This document shows positions 26,584 to 36,215 of a stretch of DNA of 64,000 nt, piece after piece; the stretch's first letter is position 1, and every line of letters starts with the position of its first letter. The position numbers were made by a program, and so were the translations under genes. Origin of the DNA: Syntrophaceticus sp050949745 (GTDB taxonomy: Bacteria > Bacillota > DSM-12270 > Thermacetogeniales > Thermacetogeniaceae); assembly GCA_050949745.1 (NCBI GenBank), contig JBMNGF010000002.1, positions 62,001-126,000 of the forward strand, given 5' to 3'. Under the pieces are notes generated by a model. That model saw only the letters and a list, made by a program, of their open reading frames with translations, made no database searches and was not told the DNA's origin.

Positions 26584-28812
26584 TCACATTGATGCCATTT
26601 GTTCACGGATAACTAAGTAGAATAATGTCGCTACAGGAAAAATGATAGCTGTTGCTGCCGCCACAATCCCCGAATCGTTAAAAATTAAAGCAGTAAAGGC
26701 GCCAAGCATTGCACCGACAAGACCGGCAGCTATAGCAGGGTTCTTTGTTAACATACCCTTAAATACCCCCACAGGACAATAAAATAGAATCCCCAGAGCC
26801 AACAGGCTGCCCAGCAGCACTTTTGTCCAAATCGTTGATGAGAACAATTTATAGTTCATGGACACTTTTCTGGTAACCATTTCCTTTACAGCAGGAAAAC
26901 CAGATGTTTGAACAGCAGACACAAACTGACCAAAATGTGACCGCAATTCAGGTGGACGCAGATAGTCAAATATAAATACCCCTCCACATAATAGAGCCAC
27001 AACAGATAATCCGATCAAAATGTTGCGCGGCCGCAGCCGAATCCCTAACAAACGCCAAAAAGTGTATCCAAAAGCAATCAGTGTTGCAGCAAATCCACCA
27101 AAATTACTTCCCCACCAAGGAGCTCCCAGGATTACCAGCACGGAGAGAAGAATGCCGCCGGCAGCAAAAAGCACATCTTTGCGTTTTTGAAAACGCTGGG
27201 CCAAAAGAGTTGCTGCAATAATAGTAGCACCCATAAGCACCCCCATGTATTCGTTACCGATACCATAATAGCGCGCCCCACTCATCGCATCATAACTCAA
27301 CACAGAAAACCTCTGTAAGTGCCCTCCAGTTAATGTATCGATCAGCAGGGTGAAAACTGTAACCAAACAAAGAAATAACAGAGGATCATAGTTTTTGTCC
27401 TTGGCCAACCGAAAGCTCACCAAAACCAACACGGCAACGATAATTAAGCAAAGCACTAGATATAACCAGAGGGAAGTAATGGTCGTCAGACAAGCTATTA
27501 GTAAAGCAGCTGGCACTGCGATAAGCCCCAGCAGTAGTGGAGTAAAATAGTTCACTTTCTTTGGGTCAAAAATCAGGAAAAAGATAATAAAGGCTAATAT
27601 TATGAGATGAAGGACAACATAGCCTTTGACAAATAATGGTCTGAGAAGTGAAGCAAAAACTGTGCGTTTCTCAATTTCCTGCATCATTGCCATATTATTT
27701 TCGGCAGGTTCAACTTGCCATGTCCGACCGATATAACGGGAATCCAGATCTGTCCGTAAAAATGAACCAATACTAGGGGCGATATCTGATAATGCGATCA
27801 CACCCTCTTTTCTGGTTGTCGGAGTTTTAAGCAGTCCTTCTTCAAGCCCATCCCCTTGCGCTCCTAAAAAACCAAAAAGCCTCTTCTCGCCGCTTGCTTC
27901 AGCTGTAGGAGTTGTTGCAGCAACAATTAAGAGATTGTTTGATAGATCAATATTCTGTATCAGCATTCCGATAAAATCGTTATATTGATGTAATATTTTT
28001 TCCCTTTCCTGTTCATAAATCTGGGCTGTAAGCTGCGTCCGTTTATAATCAAGGCGAATAAGATCACCTAGATCAATAACCATGAAATCTGTTTGTGGTT
28101 GAAGTTGAAGAAATAACTCTTCCAGCATTGAATAGTCTGTGCGGTGTCTCAAGGGATCATCAGGATCGTAGGTAAGAACTTCTTCCGAAACATTACCCTG
28201 GTCAATAATTCCTTTACTGTCCATAGCAATCAATGCCGCAGAACGCTTTAAGGAAACCCCGGGCACATCTGAATTGCCGATAGCTGCTGTTTTAAGCCCT
28301 TTATTATGTAAGCTATCCCCTAAAGTTCCTGGTTCAGCACTATTATTACTCCTCTGGTTCGCCCACTGAATAGAAGGAATATCTAATACAACTAGATTGC
28401 CAGGCTTAGGCGTAACCCCTGTTCGTGCCTGAAATAGTACCTGTGGTTTTTCACCATGGAATGTTTCCTGTGGACCAAAGATTAGGGGTTCTGATCCGTA
28501 CTCTGAACTGGAGCCCAAGGCTACACGACCAGAACTTATTGTTGCAGCAGCATTCTGTCTATTGCGCCCACCTGCGGTATTGGTATTCAGAAGAGCAACA
28601 CTTCCCTCTCCAAAAAAATTGTGCAGATGGATTAACTCCGGTTTGCTTAAGTCATCCATCTCCAAATAATCGCAGATAACAAGAATTGCCTGACGCTGTT
28701 GAACTCTATTATCTGATGCCCACCCAGATGCCGGCGCTAATATAAACACCAGCGCCAATAAAAACAGCGATATTGTGGTTTTACAAAAGCGATTAAATCC
28801 TTTTTCTGACAT
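26584..28812 (-). CDS. Large membrane protein with alkaline-phosphatase-like N-terminal domain
   Basis: 742 residues from ATG 28812, which follows GAGG at 8 nt; the frame stays open to 28929. A signal peptide or anchor (near 8-30, ending ASGWAS) leads an exported domain of ~380 residues. Its pattern (ILVICDYLEMDDL, NTAGGRNRQNAAATISSG, a D-x-GDLIRLDY region, then VIALSDIAPS) resembles the alkaline-phosphatase/sulfatase fold. The C-terminal ~340 residues hold about ten membrane helices, with a conserved-looking GARYYGIGNEYMG and GAPWWGSNFGG. Similar two-part proteins occur in other Clostridia without known function. Flanked by copies of a palindromic repeat; not in an obvious operon. Confidence 0.6.
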   Translation of the reverse strand: MSEKGFNRFCKTTISLFLLALVFILAPASGWASDNRVQQRQAILVICDYLEMDDLSKPELIHLHNFFGEGSVALLNTNTAGGRNRQNAAATISSGRVALGSSSEYGSEPLIFGPQETFHGEKPQVLFQARTGVTPKPGNLVVLDIPSIQWANQRSNNSAEPGTLGDSLHNKGLKTAAIGNSDVPGVSLKRSAALIAMDSKGIIDQGNVSEEVLTYDPDDPLRHRTDYSMLEELFLQLQPQTDFMVIDLGDLIRLDYKRTQLTAQIYEQEREKILHQYNDFIGMLIQNIDLSNNLLIVAATTPTAEASGEKRLFGFLGAQGDGLEEGLLKTPTTRKEGVIALSDIAPSIGSFLRTDLDSRYIGRTWQVEPAENNMAMMQEIEKRTVFASLLRPLFVKGYVVLHLIILAFIIFFLIFDPKKVNYFTPLLLGLIAVPAALLIACLTTITSLWLYLVLCLIIVAVLVLVSFRLAKDKNYDPLLFLCLVTVFTLLIDTLTGGHLQRFSVLSYDAMSGARYYGIGNEYMGVLMGATIIAATLLAQRFQKRKDVLFAAGGILLSVLVILGAPWWGSNFGGFAATLIAFGYTFWRLLGIRLRPRNILIGLSVVALLCGGVFIFDYLRPPELRSHFGQFVSAVQTSGFPAVKEMVTRKVSMNYKLFSSTIWTKVLLGSLLALGILFYCPVGVFKGMLTKNPAIAAGLVGAMLGAFTALIFNDSGIVAAATAIIFPVATLFYLVIREQMASM

Positions 28813-29017
28813 ACTATTTCCTCTCATAAAACTACAGTTTTCTTTAGCTTCCATTATAATTTCAGACCTGCCAAGAGAACTATCCCTGTGGCTGGTCCAA
28901 AAAAAGATTCGGTCTTCTGCTCTCAGCATCTAATGGCAAGGCCAGATCAGACTGTTCCCTTGTGTCATACTCTTTGTCAATAAGAAATTGGGCAGAGTCC
29001 CCCCTGCCCAAAAAAGA

Positions 29018-29094
29018 TGGTCAGAGTGGCGGGACTTGAACCCACGGCCTCTAGCTCCCCATGCTAGCGCTCTACCAAACTGAGCTACACCCTG
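29018..29094 (-). tRNA. tRNA-Pro (anticodon GGG)
   Basis: 77 nt. Acceptor CAGGGTG pairs with CACTCTG (one G-T), the anticodon stem CTAGC/GCTAG closes loop ATGGGGA with anticodon GGG, the T-loop is GGTTCAAGTCC, and CCA is encoded. It stands alone between the membrane-protein gene and repeat copy 2. Confidence 0.95.
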
Positions 29095-29155
29095 AACAAT
29101 ATTAAAATGTTTATATTATTGTATCCCTACATGTTTTCAATGTCAAGCCTACCGA

Positions 29156-29244
29156 TCTAGGGTGCCTGGCACCGTTTGATTTGTTGTCATTTGATTATTC
29201 TGTTTCTCACGGTGCCAGGCACCCGTTTCTGGCACCCGTTTCTC
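29156..29244. repeat. Palindromic intergenic repeat, copy 2
   Basis: Shares the layout of copy 1: TCTAGGGTGCCTGGCACCG, the same T-rich spacer, CACGGTGCCAGGCACC, then GGCACCCGTTTCTCC. It directly abuts the lysC stop at 29245, as copy 1 abuts the stop of its gene. The inverted arms could form a long hairpin in RNA from either strand, so it may act as a terminator or mRNA 3'-end stabiliser. Confidence 0.85.
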
Positions 29245-30453
29245 CTATTCACAAAATTCAGCGTGCAGGGCTTGCACTGCTTTGATAGCCTGGTCTTCAT
29301 GGATAATACATGATACCTTTATCTCTGAGGTGCTGATCATTTCTATATTAATATTCTCTTTGGCCAAAGCTTTGAACATATCTGCGGCAACCCCTGGATT
29401 TGTGATCATACCTGCCCCAACTATAGAAACCTTAGCAACCCGATCATTGTAGACAAAACCTGATGCACCTATTTCTTTGACAATTTTATCCACTACAGGG
29501 AGAGCCCTTTCCAAATCCCCACGAGTTACAGTAAAAACAATATCGTTAATATCATCACGTACCCAACCCTGAATGATCATATCCACATTTATTTGTTCGT
29601 TAGCTAGTGATTGAAAGATATTTCTGGCAATGCCAGGACAATCAGGCACATCAAATATGCCGATTTTTGCTACATTTAAATCATGGGCAACCCCACTGAC
29701 TGGACGACAATTTTCCACTTCTGCAACCTCCCCTACAAGTGTCCCTTCACATTCATTGAAGCTCGATCTGATTAACAGAGGAACTGCATAATTTTTAGCA
29801 AACTCCACAGCTCTTGGCTGCAAAACAAGAGCTCCCAGACTGGCCAACTCCAACATCTCATCATAAGAAATACAATTAAGTTTCAAGGCTTGAGGAATGA
29901 TCCGGGGATCGGCGGTATAAACACCATCAACATCTGTATAAATCTCACAGAGGTCTGCTTTTAAAGAGGCGGCCAAAGCAACAGCTGTGGTATCTGATCC
30001 ACCCCGCCCCAGGGTAGTAATATCGCCATTCTTTGCCATCCCCTGGAAACCTGCAATTACTACTACTTTATCCTGGTCCAATTCCTGACGAACTCGCTTA
30101 GGATCGATCTTCAGAATACTTGCTTTGGTATGGGCATCATCTGTTAATAAACCAGCCTGAGGGCCGGTAAGAGAAACAGCTGGGCAGCCTAGTTCATTAA
30201 TTGCCATAACCATCAGGGCAATAGAAATTTGTTCTCCTGTACTAAGAAGCATATCAAGCTCGCGACTACAGGGAGACGATGTTATCCTATTTACCAGTTC
30301 CAAGAGTTCGTCTGTGGTATCCCCCATTGCAGATACTACCACAACCACCTTGTTACCCTTTTCTTTAGTTTGCACTACACGCTGCGCCACATTTTTGATC
30401 AACTCAGGTTCTGCTATTGAAGAACCTCCGAACTTTTGTACTACGATTTGCAC
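29245..30453 (-). CDS. lysC: Aspartate kinase
   Basis: Phosphorylates aspartate, the first step to lysine, threonine and methionine. GTG 30453 follows GGGGGAGG at 8 nt and gives 402 residues starting MQIVVQKFGGSS; the frame is open to 30483. The kinase domain has KFGGSS, the GRGGSDTTA motif (~153) and TDVDGVYTADPR (~173). The C-terminal third carries two ACT domains, which in this family bind threonine and/or lysine as feedback inhibitors. It is last in the hom-thrC-thrB-lysC cluster. Confidence 0.95.
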   Translation of the reverse strand: MQIVVQKFGGSSIAEPELIKNVAQRVVQTKEKGNKVVVVVSAMGDTTDELLELVNRITSSPCSRELDMLLSTGEQISIALMVMAINELGCPAVSLTGPQAGLLTDDAHTKASILKIDPKRVRQELDQDKVVVIAGFQGMAKNGDITTLGRGGSDTTAVALAASLKADLCEIYTDVDGVYTADPRIIPQALKLNCISYDEMLELASLGALVLQPRAVEFAKNYAVPLLIRSSFNECEGTLVGEVAEVENCRPVSGVAHDLNVAKIGIFDVPDCPGIARNIFQSLANEQINVDMIIQGWVRDDINDIVFTVTRGDLERALPVVDKIVKEIGASGFVYNDRVAKVSIVGAGMITNPGVAADMFKALAKENINIEMISTSEIKVSCIIHEDQAIKAVQALHAEFCE

Positions 30454-30489
30454 AGAAAAAGCCTCCCCCAACTTGAGAATCAATTTGTT

Positions 30490-31392
30490 TTATAAAATAC
30501 AGGTTCCTGTTAAGCAGGGTTCCAGATGCAAAACCTGTGCTCTTATATTTTTTGATCGGAAGATACCTGCAACTGCTTCTCCAGTATCCTTTTCACTTGG
30601 AGAAAAGGTGATCACTGTAGGCCCTGCCCCACTTAAAAAGACTCCATAGGCTCCGCTGTCAAGGGCCGCTTGAAAAGCCTCATTCATTCCGGGCACAAGG
30701 CTGCACCTATAGGGCTGGTGCAGACGATCCTGAAGAGCAACCTTAAGCAGCTCCCAATCCCCTTCCCGTAGGGCTGTCACCAGCAAGGCAGTACGACCCA
30801 AATTATAAACAGCATCCTGTAGAGGTACATTTTCAGGTAAAACACTGCGTGCTTTATTTGTTGATACACTGAATTCGGGAATTACAGCAGTGATCTTGAT
30901 ACCCTTCTTAGGAGTAAATCGAGAATATATATATGATTCCCCATCTTTAGCAACAATTACTACCCCACCCAGGAGGGCAGCAGCCACATTATCTGGATGC
31001 CCCTCTATCTCAACAGCCATTTGTAAAACATCCCTATCAGTAAAAGGCTTTCCGAGTAGGGCATTAGCAGCCACCAAGCCCCCAACAATAGCCGCTGCGC
31101 TGCTCCCCAGTCCGCTCATCAAGGGTATCTGATTATCCAGCGAAAGTTTAAATCCATGCTCACTGTATCCAGCTCTCTGCATTAGAAAAGAAACAGCACG
31201 AGCAACAAGGTTGCAGTTGTCCCTGGGCAGCGAGGACTCTCCCTCTCCTTTCACTTCGACAATATGGCAACCATTATCCATCTTTTCTAGAGCGACAGTA
31301 TTGTAGAGGTCCAATGCCATCCCGAGGGCATCAAATCCTGGCCCTAAGTTAGCTGTTGAAGCCGGTACATTAACGACAATTTTCTTTCCCAT
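30490..31392 (-). CDS. thrB: Homoserine kinase
   Basis: GHMP-family kinase making O-phosphohomoserine for ThrC. 300 residues. ATP-binding motif PLMSGLGSSAAA near residue 87 (with LGPGFDALG near 16) and GAGPTVITF near 263 are intact. It lies between thrC (28 nt upstream) and lysC. No transit or membrane segments. Confidence 0.95.
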   Translation of the reverse strand: MGKKIVVNVPASTANLGPGFDALGMALDLYNTVALEKMDNGCHIVEVKGEGESSLPRDNCNLVARAVSFLMQRAGYSEHGFKLSLDNQIPLMSGLGSSAAAIVGGLVAANALLGKPFTDRDVLQMAVEIEGHPDNVAAALLGGVVIVAKDGESYIYSRFTPKKGIKITAVIPEFSVSTNKARSVLPENVPLQDAVYNLGRTALLVTALREGDWELLKVALQDRLHQPYRCSLVPGMNEAFQAALDSGAYGVFLSGAGPTVITFSPSEKDTGEAVAGIFRSKNIRAQVLHLEPCLTGTCIL

Positions 31393-31420
31393 CTCGTAGT
31401 CACCTGATTCCTTAGTACTT

Positions 31421-32485
31421 TTAAAGAATGCTAAATTCTTTTAGGATATCTAATACTGCATCCTCCTGCGCCGGAATAACCCTTGGCTTTAATTGGCAGG
31501 TCTTGATAGTAGTATCCGGGTCTTTTAGACCATGTCCTGTCATGATACAGACAACATGGGCACCCTGCTCAAAATAACCTTTCTTGCTTAGTTTAAGTAC
31601 CCCAGCAAGGGATGCAGCAGATGCCGGTTCTACAAAAAGCCCCTCAGTTCTCGCTACCAACCGATAAGCATCGAGGATCTCTTCATCTGTGACCATGTCA
31701 ATCTGCCCCTCTGATTCCTCAATAGCTGCTACAGCTTTTTCCCAACTTGCCGGGTTTCCAATCCTAATGGCTGTGGCTACAGTTTGAGGCTCAGGAACAA
31801 CCTCCCCTTTGACAATAGGGGCAGCTCCTGCGGCTTGGAAACCGATCATTTTAGGTGTTGAAGAAACAGATCCTGCAGCCTTGTACTCCTTAAATCCCTT
31901 CCAATATGCTGTAATATTGCCTGCATTCCCAACAGGCAGAGCAAGGTAATCCGGTACAGACCCCAGCTGGTCGCAAATTTCAAAAGCACCTGTTTTCTGC
32001 CCCTCAATCCGATGGGGATTGAGAGAGTTGACCAAGGTTATTGGATAATTTTCTGTAATCTTGCGTACGAGCTGGAGAGCAGCATCAAAATTACCTTTAA
32101 TCGCTATAACCTCAGCTCCATATATCAATGCTTGTGCCAGTTTCCCCAAAGCAACATAACCATCAGGTATGATAACAACACATTTGATTCCCGCCCGGGC
32201 AGCGTAGGCAGCAGCCGATGCAGAGGTATTACCTGTAGAGGCACACATAACTGCATTACTGCCATTTTCTACAGCTTTACTTACCGCAACAGTCATCCCT
32301 CTATCTTTAAAGGAACCGGTAGGATTCTGCCCTTCAAACTTCAAATAAAGATTAACATTAAGCTTTTTGGAAAGCTCTGAAGCTGGAAGTAAAATAGTGT
32401 TTCCCTCATGAAGAGTTACAACCGGTGTCTGCTCTGTTACAGGTAGAAAAGAATGATAAGCAGAAATTAGCCCTTTCCAGTTCAC
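31421..32485 (-). CDS. thrC: Threonine synthase
   Basis: PLP enzyme converting O-phosphohomoserine to threonine. GTG 32485 is preferred: an AAGGA/GGGGG Shine-Dalgarno lies in the end of hom, 4 nt before it. The product has 354 residues. PLP lysine is in NPTGSFKDRGMT (~55); the phosphate-binding glycine loop is LPVGNAGNIT (~185). It follows hom and precedes thrB. Confidence 0.95.
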   Translation of the reverse strand: MNWKGLISAYHSFLPVTEQTPVVTLHEGNTILLPASELSKKLNVNLYLKFEGQNPTGSFKDRGMTVAVSKAVENGSNAVMCASTGNTSASAAAYAARAGIKCVVIIPDGYVALGKLAQALIYGAEVIAIKGNFDAALQLVRKITENYPITLVNSLNPHRIEGQKTGAFEICDQLGSVPDYLALPVGNAGNITAYWKGFKEYKAAGSVSSTPKMIGFQAAGAAPIVKGEVVPEPQTVATAIRIGNPASWEKAVAAIEESEGQIDMVTDEEILDAYRLVARTEGLFVEPASAASLAGVLKLSKKGYFEQGAHVVCIMTGHGLKDPDTTIKTCQLKPRVIPAQEDAVLDILKEFSIL

Positions 32486-32489
32486 GTCC

Positions 32490-33794
32490 TTATTCCCCCT
32501 CAACACGTATAACGTTTTCGATTGAACCTAAAACAGAAAGATCTTTTATCACAGTAAGGGCATCCCGCATATCCTGTTCCAAAACCTGATGTGTTATCAA
32601 TACGATCTCAGCCATTATATCTTCGCTAATCTCTAGGGTTCTTTTCTGGATTACGGAAGCAAGACTCACCTGATGATTGCCTAGGATACCTGCGATACTG
32701 GCCATAACACCTGGCTTATCTTTGACAATAAGGCGCAGATAATACTTCGTACGAACTTGTCCAACAGGAAGTATCTCTTTATCAAAATAACAGCTGCAAG
32801 GTAATCGACCAGTGCTGCCGCTTTCCAGGTTGCGAACAATCTCCATCAGATCACCCACAACAGCACTGGCTGTAGGCATTTCTCCCGCTCCCTGGCCGTA
32901 AAACATAGTCTCACCAACGGCATCTCCGCGAACATAAATTGCATTAAAAACACCCTGCACAGCTGCCAATGGGTGAGTTTCAGAGAGAAAAGCGGGGTGA
33001 ACTCGTACCTCGACTTCTCCATTGCGTTCCCTGGCAATAGCCAGCAGTTTAATCACATATCCCAGTTCCCGTGCATAATTAATATCTTCAGGAGCGATCT
33101 TGGTGATCCCCTCCACAAAAACATCATCAGGGGTCACCCGGGAATTAAAAGCGATCGAAGCCAAAATGGCAATCTTCCTGGCAGCATCATATCCTTCAAC
33201 ATCTGCTGTAGGATCGGCTTCAGCATATCCTGCATTCTGGGCTTCCTGCAGGACTGTAGAAAACTCTACATTATCCTCACTCATGCGAGTCAAAATAAAG
33301 TTTGTAGTGCCATTAACAATCCCGATCACTTCTTCAATTTTATTAGCAGCCAGGTTTTCTTTCAAGGGGTGTATTATTGGAATTCCCCCACCAACACTTG
33401 CTTCAAAGTATAAATCGGCTTTTCCGGCAGCAGCAGCCTCATACAATTCTTTGCCATGAGCTGATATGACATCTTTATTCGCAGTAACCACATGTTTCCC
33501 ACGACCTAAGGCATCGTAAATATATGTGCGAGCAGGTTCAGTTCCTCCTAAGAGCTCGACAACGATCTGGATCTCCGGATCATCTAAGATCTCTTCAATA
33601 TTTTTTGCTAGTTTCTCAGATTGTACCCCCAAGGAGAGAGCCCTTTCCTGATCACGCTCCAGCACCCTCTTGATTACTAATTCATTACCAACCCTTTGTG
33701 ATATCTGAGACCCGTTATCCCGGAGAAGTTTATAGACTCCTGTTCCGATTGTACCAAGTCCAAGTAGCCCAATACCGATAGAAGCACCTTTCAT
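32490..33794 (-). CDS. hom: Homoserine dehydrogenase
   Basis: Reduces aspartate semialdehyde to homoserine. ATG 33794 with GGGG 9 nt upstream gives 434 residues; ATG 33803 abuts that motif. NAD(P) site GLLGLGTIGTG (~9), catalytic-domain motifs VGGGIPII and GTTNFIL (~165), and a C-terminal ACT domain (~350 on) typical of threonine-regulated enzymes. It is first gene of the threonine cluster; spoIVA's terminator lies just upstream of its promoter region. Confidence 0.95.
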   Translation of the reverse strand: MKGASIGIGLLGLGTIGTGVYKLLRDNGSQISQRVGNELVIKRVLERDQERALSLGVQSEKLAKNIEEILDDPEIQIVVELLGGTEPARTYIYDALGRGKHVVTANKDVISAHGKELYEAAAAGKADLYFEASVGGGIPIIHPLKENLAANKIEEVIGIVNGTTNFILTRMSEDNVEFSTVLQEAQNAGYAEADPTADVEGYDAARKIAILASIAFNSRVTPDDVFVEGITKIAPEDINYARELGYVIKLLAIARERNGEVEVRVHPAFLSETHPLAAVQGVFNAIYVRGDAVGETMFYGQGAGEMPTASAVVGDLMEIVRNLESGSTGRLPCSCYFDKEILPVGQVRTKYYLRLIVKDKPGVMASIAGILGNHQVSLASVIQKRTLEISEDIMAEIVLITHQVLEQDMRDALTVIKDLSVLGSIENVIRVEGE

Positions 33795-33895
33795 GAACAC
33801 CATCCCCTATATATAATGCAGCTATTAGATACTTATCATATCATACCGGAAATTTTCGTTCCTGCAAATATCAAGTCCTGCTTTTTCTTCAGAAA

Positions 33896-33923
33896 ATAAA
33901 AAAACGGTCAAAAAGACCGTTTT
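33896..33923 (-). terminator. Terminator after spoIVA
   Basis: A 9-bp stem, AAAACGGTC with GACCGTTTT (33901-33909 with 33915-33923), and a 5-nt loop. T-rich sequence follows in the minus direction. It lies 6 nt after the spoIVA stop. Confidence 0.9.
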
Positions 33924-33929
33924 GAAAAA

Positions 33930-35411
33930 CTAGATAATGATACAGATCAATCCTCCACTTCCCTCATTGACGATCCGCTGCACAGTTTCCTGTAGTTTTT
34001 CCTGGGCATTATCTGGCATACGATGTAATTTATTTTGTATACCCTCCCTCACCAAATCATGAAGGGATTTACCAAAAATATCTTTCTTCCAGATCTTGAT
34101 CGGATCATCCTCGAACTCTTCCAACATATAGTGTACAAGCTCTTCGCACTGCTTTTCTGTACCGATAATCGGTGTGATTTCTGTTGTAATGTCAGCTTTG
34201 ATGATATGAAGGGAGGGGGCACTCGCCTTTAGCTTGACACCAAAACGATTCCCCTGCCGGATCAATTCTGGTTCTTCCAATATCATCTCATCTAAACTTG
34301 GGGCAACAACCCCATATCCCAGATCCTGCACCTCTTCTAAAGCAGGAGCTATTTTTTCCAGTTCTGTTTGCGCTTTGCTCAGATCTCGCAGAAGCCGTAG
34401 AATATCGTGTTCTCCACTTACTGAAAGGCCACTCTCTTCTTCAAGCACTCTAAAGAACAGATCTTCCTGTGATTGGATTTGAATATGAGCAACACCTGTA
34501 CCGAGATTCATCTCCTGCAGCAGAGATGCCGCCACATGCTCACTCTCTCGTATTCTTTCTATTGTTTGATCAATGTCTCGCAATCTGTTCACACTTGCGA
34601 TGGCTTCTTTTACTAGCTGTTCCAAATCAGAACGCAACCAGTGACTGCTCTCCAACTCCTCTACCCAAAGTGGTAATTTGACATTGATCTCCTGGATCGG
34701 GAACTCATAAAGTACCTCCTGTAGGATGTTAAGAATATCATCATCAGATGTTTCAGCGCAATTGATGGCCAAAACCGGCACATCATACTTTTCCTCTAAG
34801 CTCTGCACCAATTCAATAGACTCATAAGCATCAGGATAGAGAGTATTGAGTATAACGATATACGGCTTGCCCAGTTCCTTCAGTTCTTCAATTACACGCT
34901 CTTCAGCTTCCAGATAACTCTCTCTGGGAATATCAGTTATAGAACCATCAGTAGTAAGCACAATCCCCAATGTGGAGTGATCAGCGATCACTTTTCTGGT
35001 TCCCAGCTCGGCTGCCTCTTGAAAAGGAATAGCCTCATCAAACCAGGGCGTCCTTACCATACGTGGTCCGCCCTCTTCCTCTTCATAACCGAGGGCGCCA
35101 TCAACAGTATAGCCGACACAGTCGACCATTCTCACCTTCATTTTGAGCCCATCTTTAATCACTATTTCCACTGCATCCTGAGGTATGAATTTCGGTTCCA
35201 CAGTCATAATCATTTTGCCAGCCCCACTCTGGGGCAGTTCATCTACTGCCCGCTCTTTATCATTGGGGTCCGCAATATTTGGCAAAACCAGCAATTCCAT
35301 CAAACGCTTAATAAATGTCGATTTGCCGGTCCGCACAGGTCCTACTACACCCAAGTAAATGTCCCCACCTGTTCGCTCAGCAATATCCTGAAAGATATTG
35401 AGATTTTCCAT
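33930..35411 (-). CDS. spoIVA: Stage IV sporulation protein A
   Basis: ATPase that polymerises on the forespore surface as the base of the spore coat. ATG 35411 follows GGGGAGGGG at 7 nt and gives 493 residues (B. subtilis: 492). Walker A VGPVRTGKST near residue 22; a TRAFAC-like domain follows, then the middle and C-terminal domains needed for assembly. It is monocistronic, with terminators on both sides. Its promoter would be expected to use sigma-E; no convincing -10/-35 was picked out. Confidence 0.96.
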   Translation of the reverse strand: MENLNIFQDIAERTGGDIYLGVVGPVRTGKSTFIKRLMELLVLPNIADPNDKERAVDELPQSGAGKMIMTVEPKFIPQDAVEIVIKDGLKMKVRMVDCVGYTVDGALGYEEEEGGPRMVRTPWFDEAIPFQEAAELGTRKVIADHSTLGIVLTTDGSITDIPRESYLEAEERVIEELKELGKPYIVILNTLYPDAYESIELVQSLEEKYDVPVLAINCAETSDDDILNILQEVLYEFPIQEINVKLPLWVEELESSHWLRSDLEQLVKEAIASVNRLRDIDQTIERIRESEHVAASLLQEMNLGTGVAHIQIQSQEDLFFRVLEEESGLSVSGEHDILRLLRDLSKAQTELEKIAPALEEVQDLGYGVVAPSLDEMILEEPELIRQGNRFGVKLKASAPSLHIIKADITTEITPIIGTEKQCEELVHYMLEEFEDDPIKIWKKDIFGKSLHDLVREGIQNKLHRMPDNAQEKLQETVQRIVNEGSGGLICIII

Positions 35412-35565
35412 GGGCAAACCCCTCCCCTATTCTTTTTTATGCAAGTCATTCCTTATTCATGCCAATAAATTTATCAGTACCTGGCATGCCTGTTTCGGAA
35501 TACTACCAGTTATACTATTTATATGTTAGTTAATATTTGGTATTACCGGGGAGAGATTTATCAAT

Positions 35566-35598
35566 AAAAAAAAGCGGCTTAAATATTTAAGCCGCTTT
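35566..35598 (-). terminator. Terminator after plsY
   Basis: A perfect 28-nt palindrome (35571-35598; arms starting AAAGCGGC) followed by a T-run in the minus direction (plus-strand A-run from 35566). It lies 13 nt after the plsY stop. Confidence 0.85.
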
Positions 35599-35610
35599 AA
35601 CTAGACAAGT

Positions 35611-36195
35611 TCACTTCCAAAAACGTATACGGGATTCAGTGCCCATCCTTAAACGCTTGATATTCGGCAGGTGCCTGATTACAACAAGTATTGGTGCAGG
35701 TACAGCAAAAATAAAATAAACCCAGGGTATATGTAGGATCAAAGCTATAATCGGCACAGACAGAGCAGCAATTATTGATCCCAATGAAACGTAGCCTGAT
35801 ATAAGAAGAACTAGAACCCAGACTACCAGAGCTATGACAACGACCCCCGGCATCAGAGCTATAAGTACCCCAGCACCTGTAGCAACACCGCGACCACCAC
35901 GGAAACCGAGAAAAATAGACCAGCTATGGCCGACAATAGCTGCCAGCCCCGCTCCAGCACCCCAGCTAGGACCAAAAATATTATTTACTATTAATACTGG
36001 GAGAAAACCTTTAACAGCATCACAGAAAAGGACAAGTAACCCTAATTGAGTTCCTAGAACACGAAAAGCGTTGGTAGCCCCGATATTTCCACTGCCATAG
36101 CGGCGTATATCAATGTTATTCCTCTTACCAATCAGGTAGCCACAAGGAATTGAACCGATCAAATAGCAAATGATAATCATTAACAAAAAACCCAT
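35611..36195 (-). CDS. plsY: Glycerol-3-phosphate acyltransferase PlsY
   Basis: Membrane enzyme that acylates glycerol-3-phosphate from acyl-phosphate, the first step of phospholipid synthesis. 194 residues, about five membrane helices. Family motifs GSIPCGYLIG (~14), the SGNIGATN loop (~35) and FRGGRGVATG (~98) are present. It follows der at 20 nt. Confidence 0.95.
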   Translation of the reverse strand: MGFLLMIIICYLIGSIPCGYLIGKRNNIDIRRYGSGNIGATNAFRVLGTQLGLLVLFCDAVKGFLPVLIVNNIFGPSWGAGAGLAAIVGHSWSIFLGFRGGRGVATGAGVLIALMPGVVVIALVVWVLVLLISGYVSLGSIIAALSVPIIALILHIPWVYFIFAVPAPILVVIRHLPNIKRLRMGTESRIRFWK

Positions 36196-36215
36196 GGTTT
36201 CCCCCCCTATTATTC

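Noticed and set aside
26445..29244. CRISPR-like array from the repeats near 26.5 and 29.2 kb
   Set aside because: Only two copies 2.7 kb apart, palindromic, with no spacer series and no cas genes.
32486..33929. T-box or threonine attenuator before hom
   Set aside because: The gap before hom is ~130 nt and mostly filled by the spoIVA terminator; no T-box core was found.
35418..35565. Sigma-E promoter for spoIVA
   Set aside because: Expected from biology, but no -35/-10 pair matched the consensus well enough to report.
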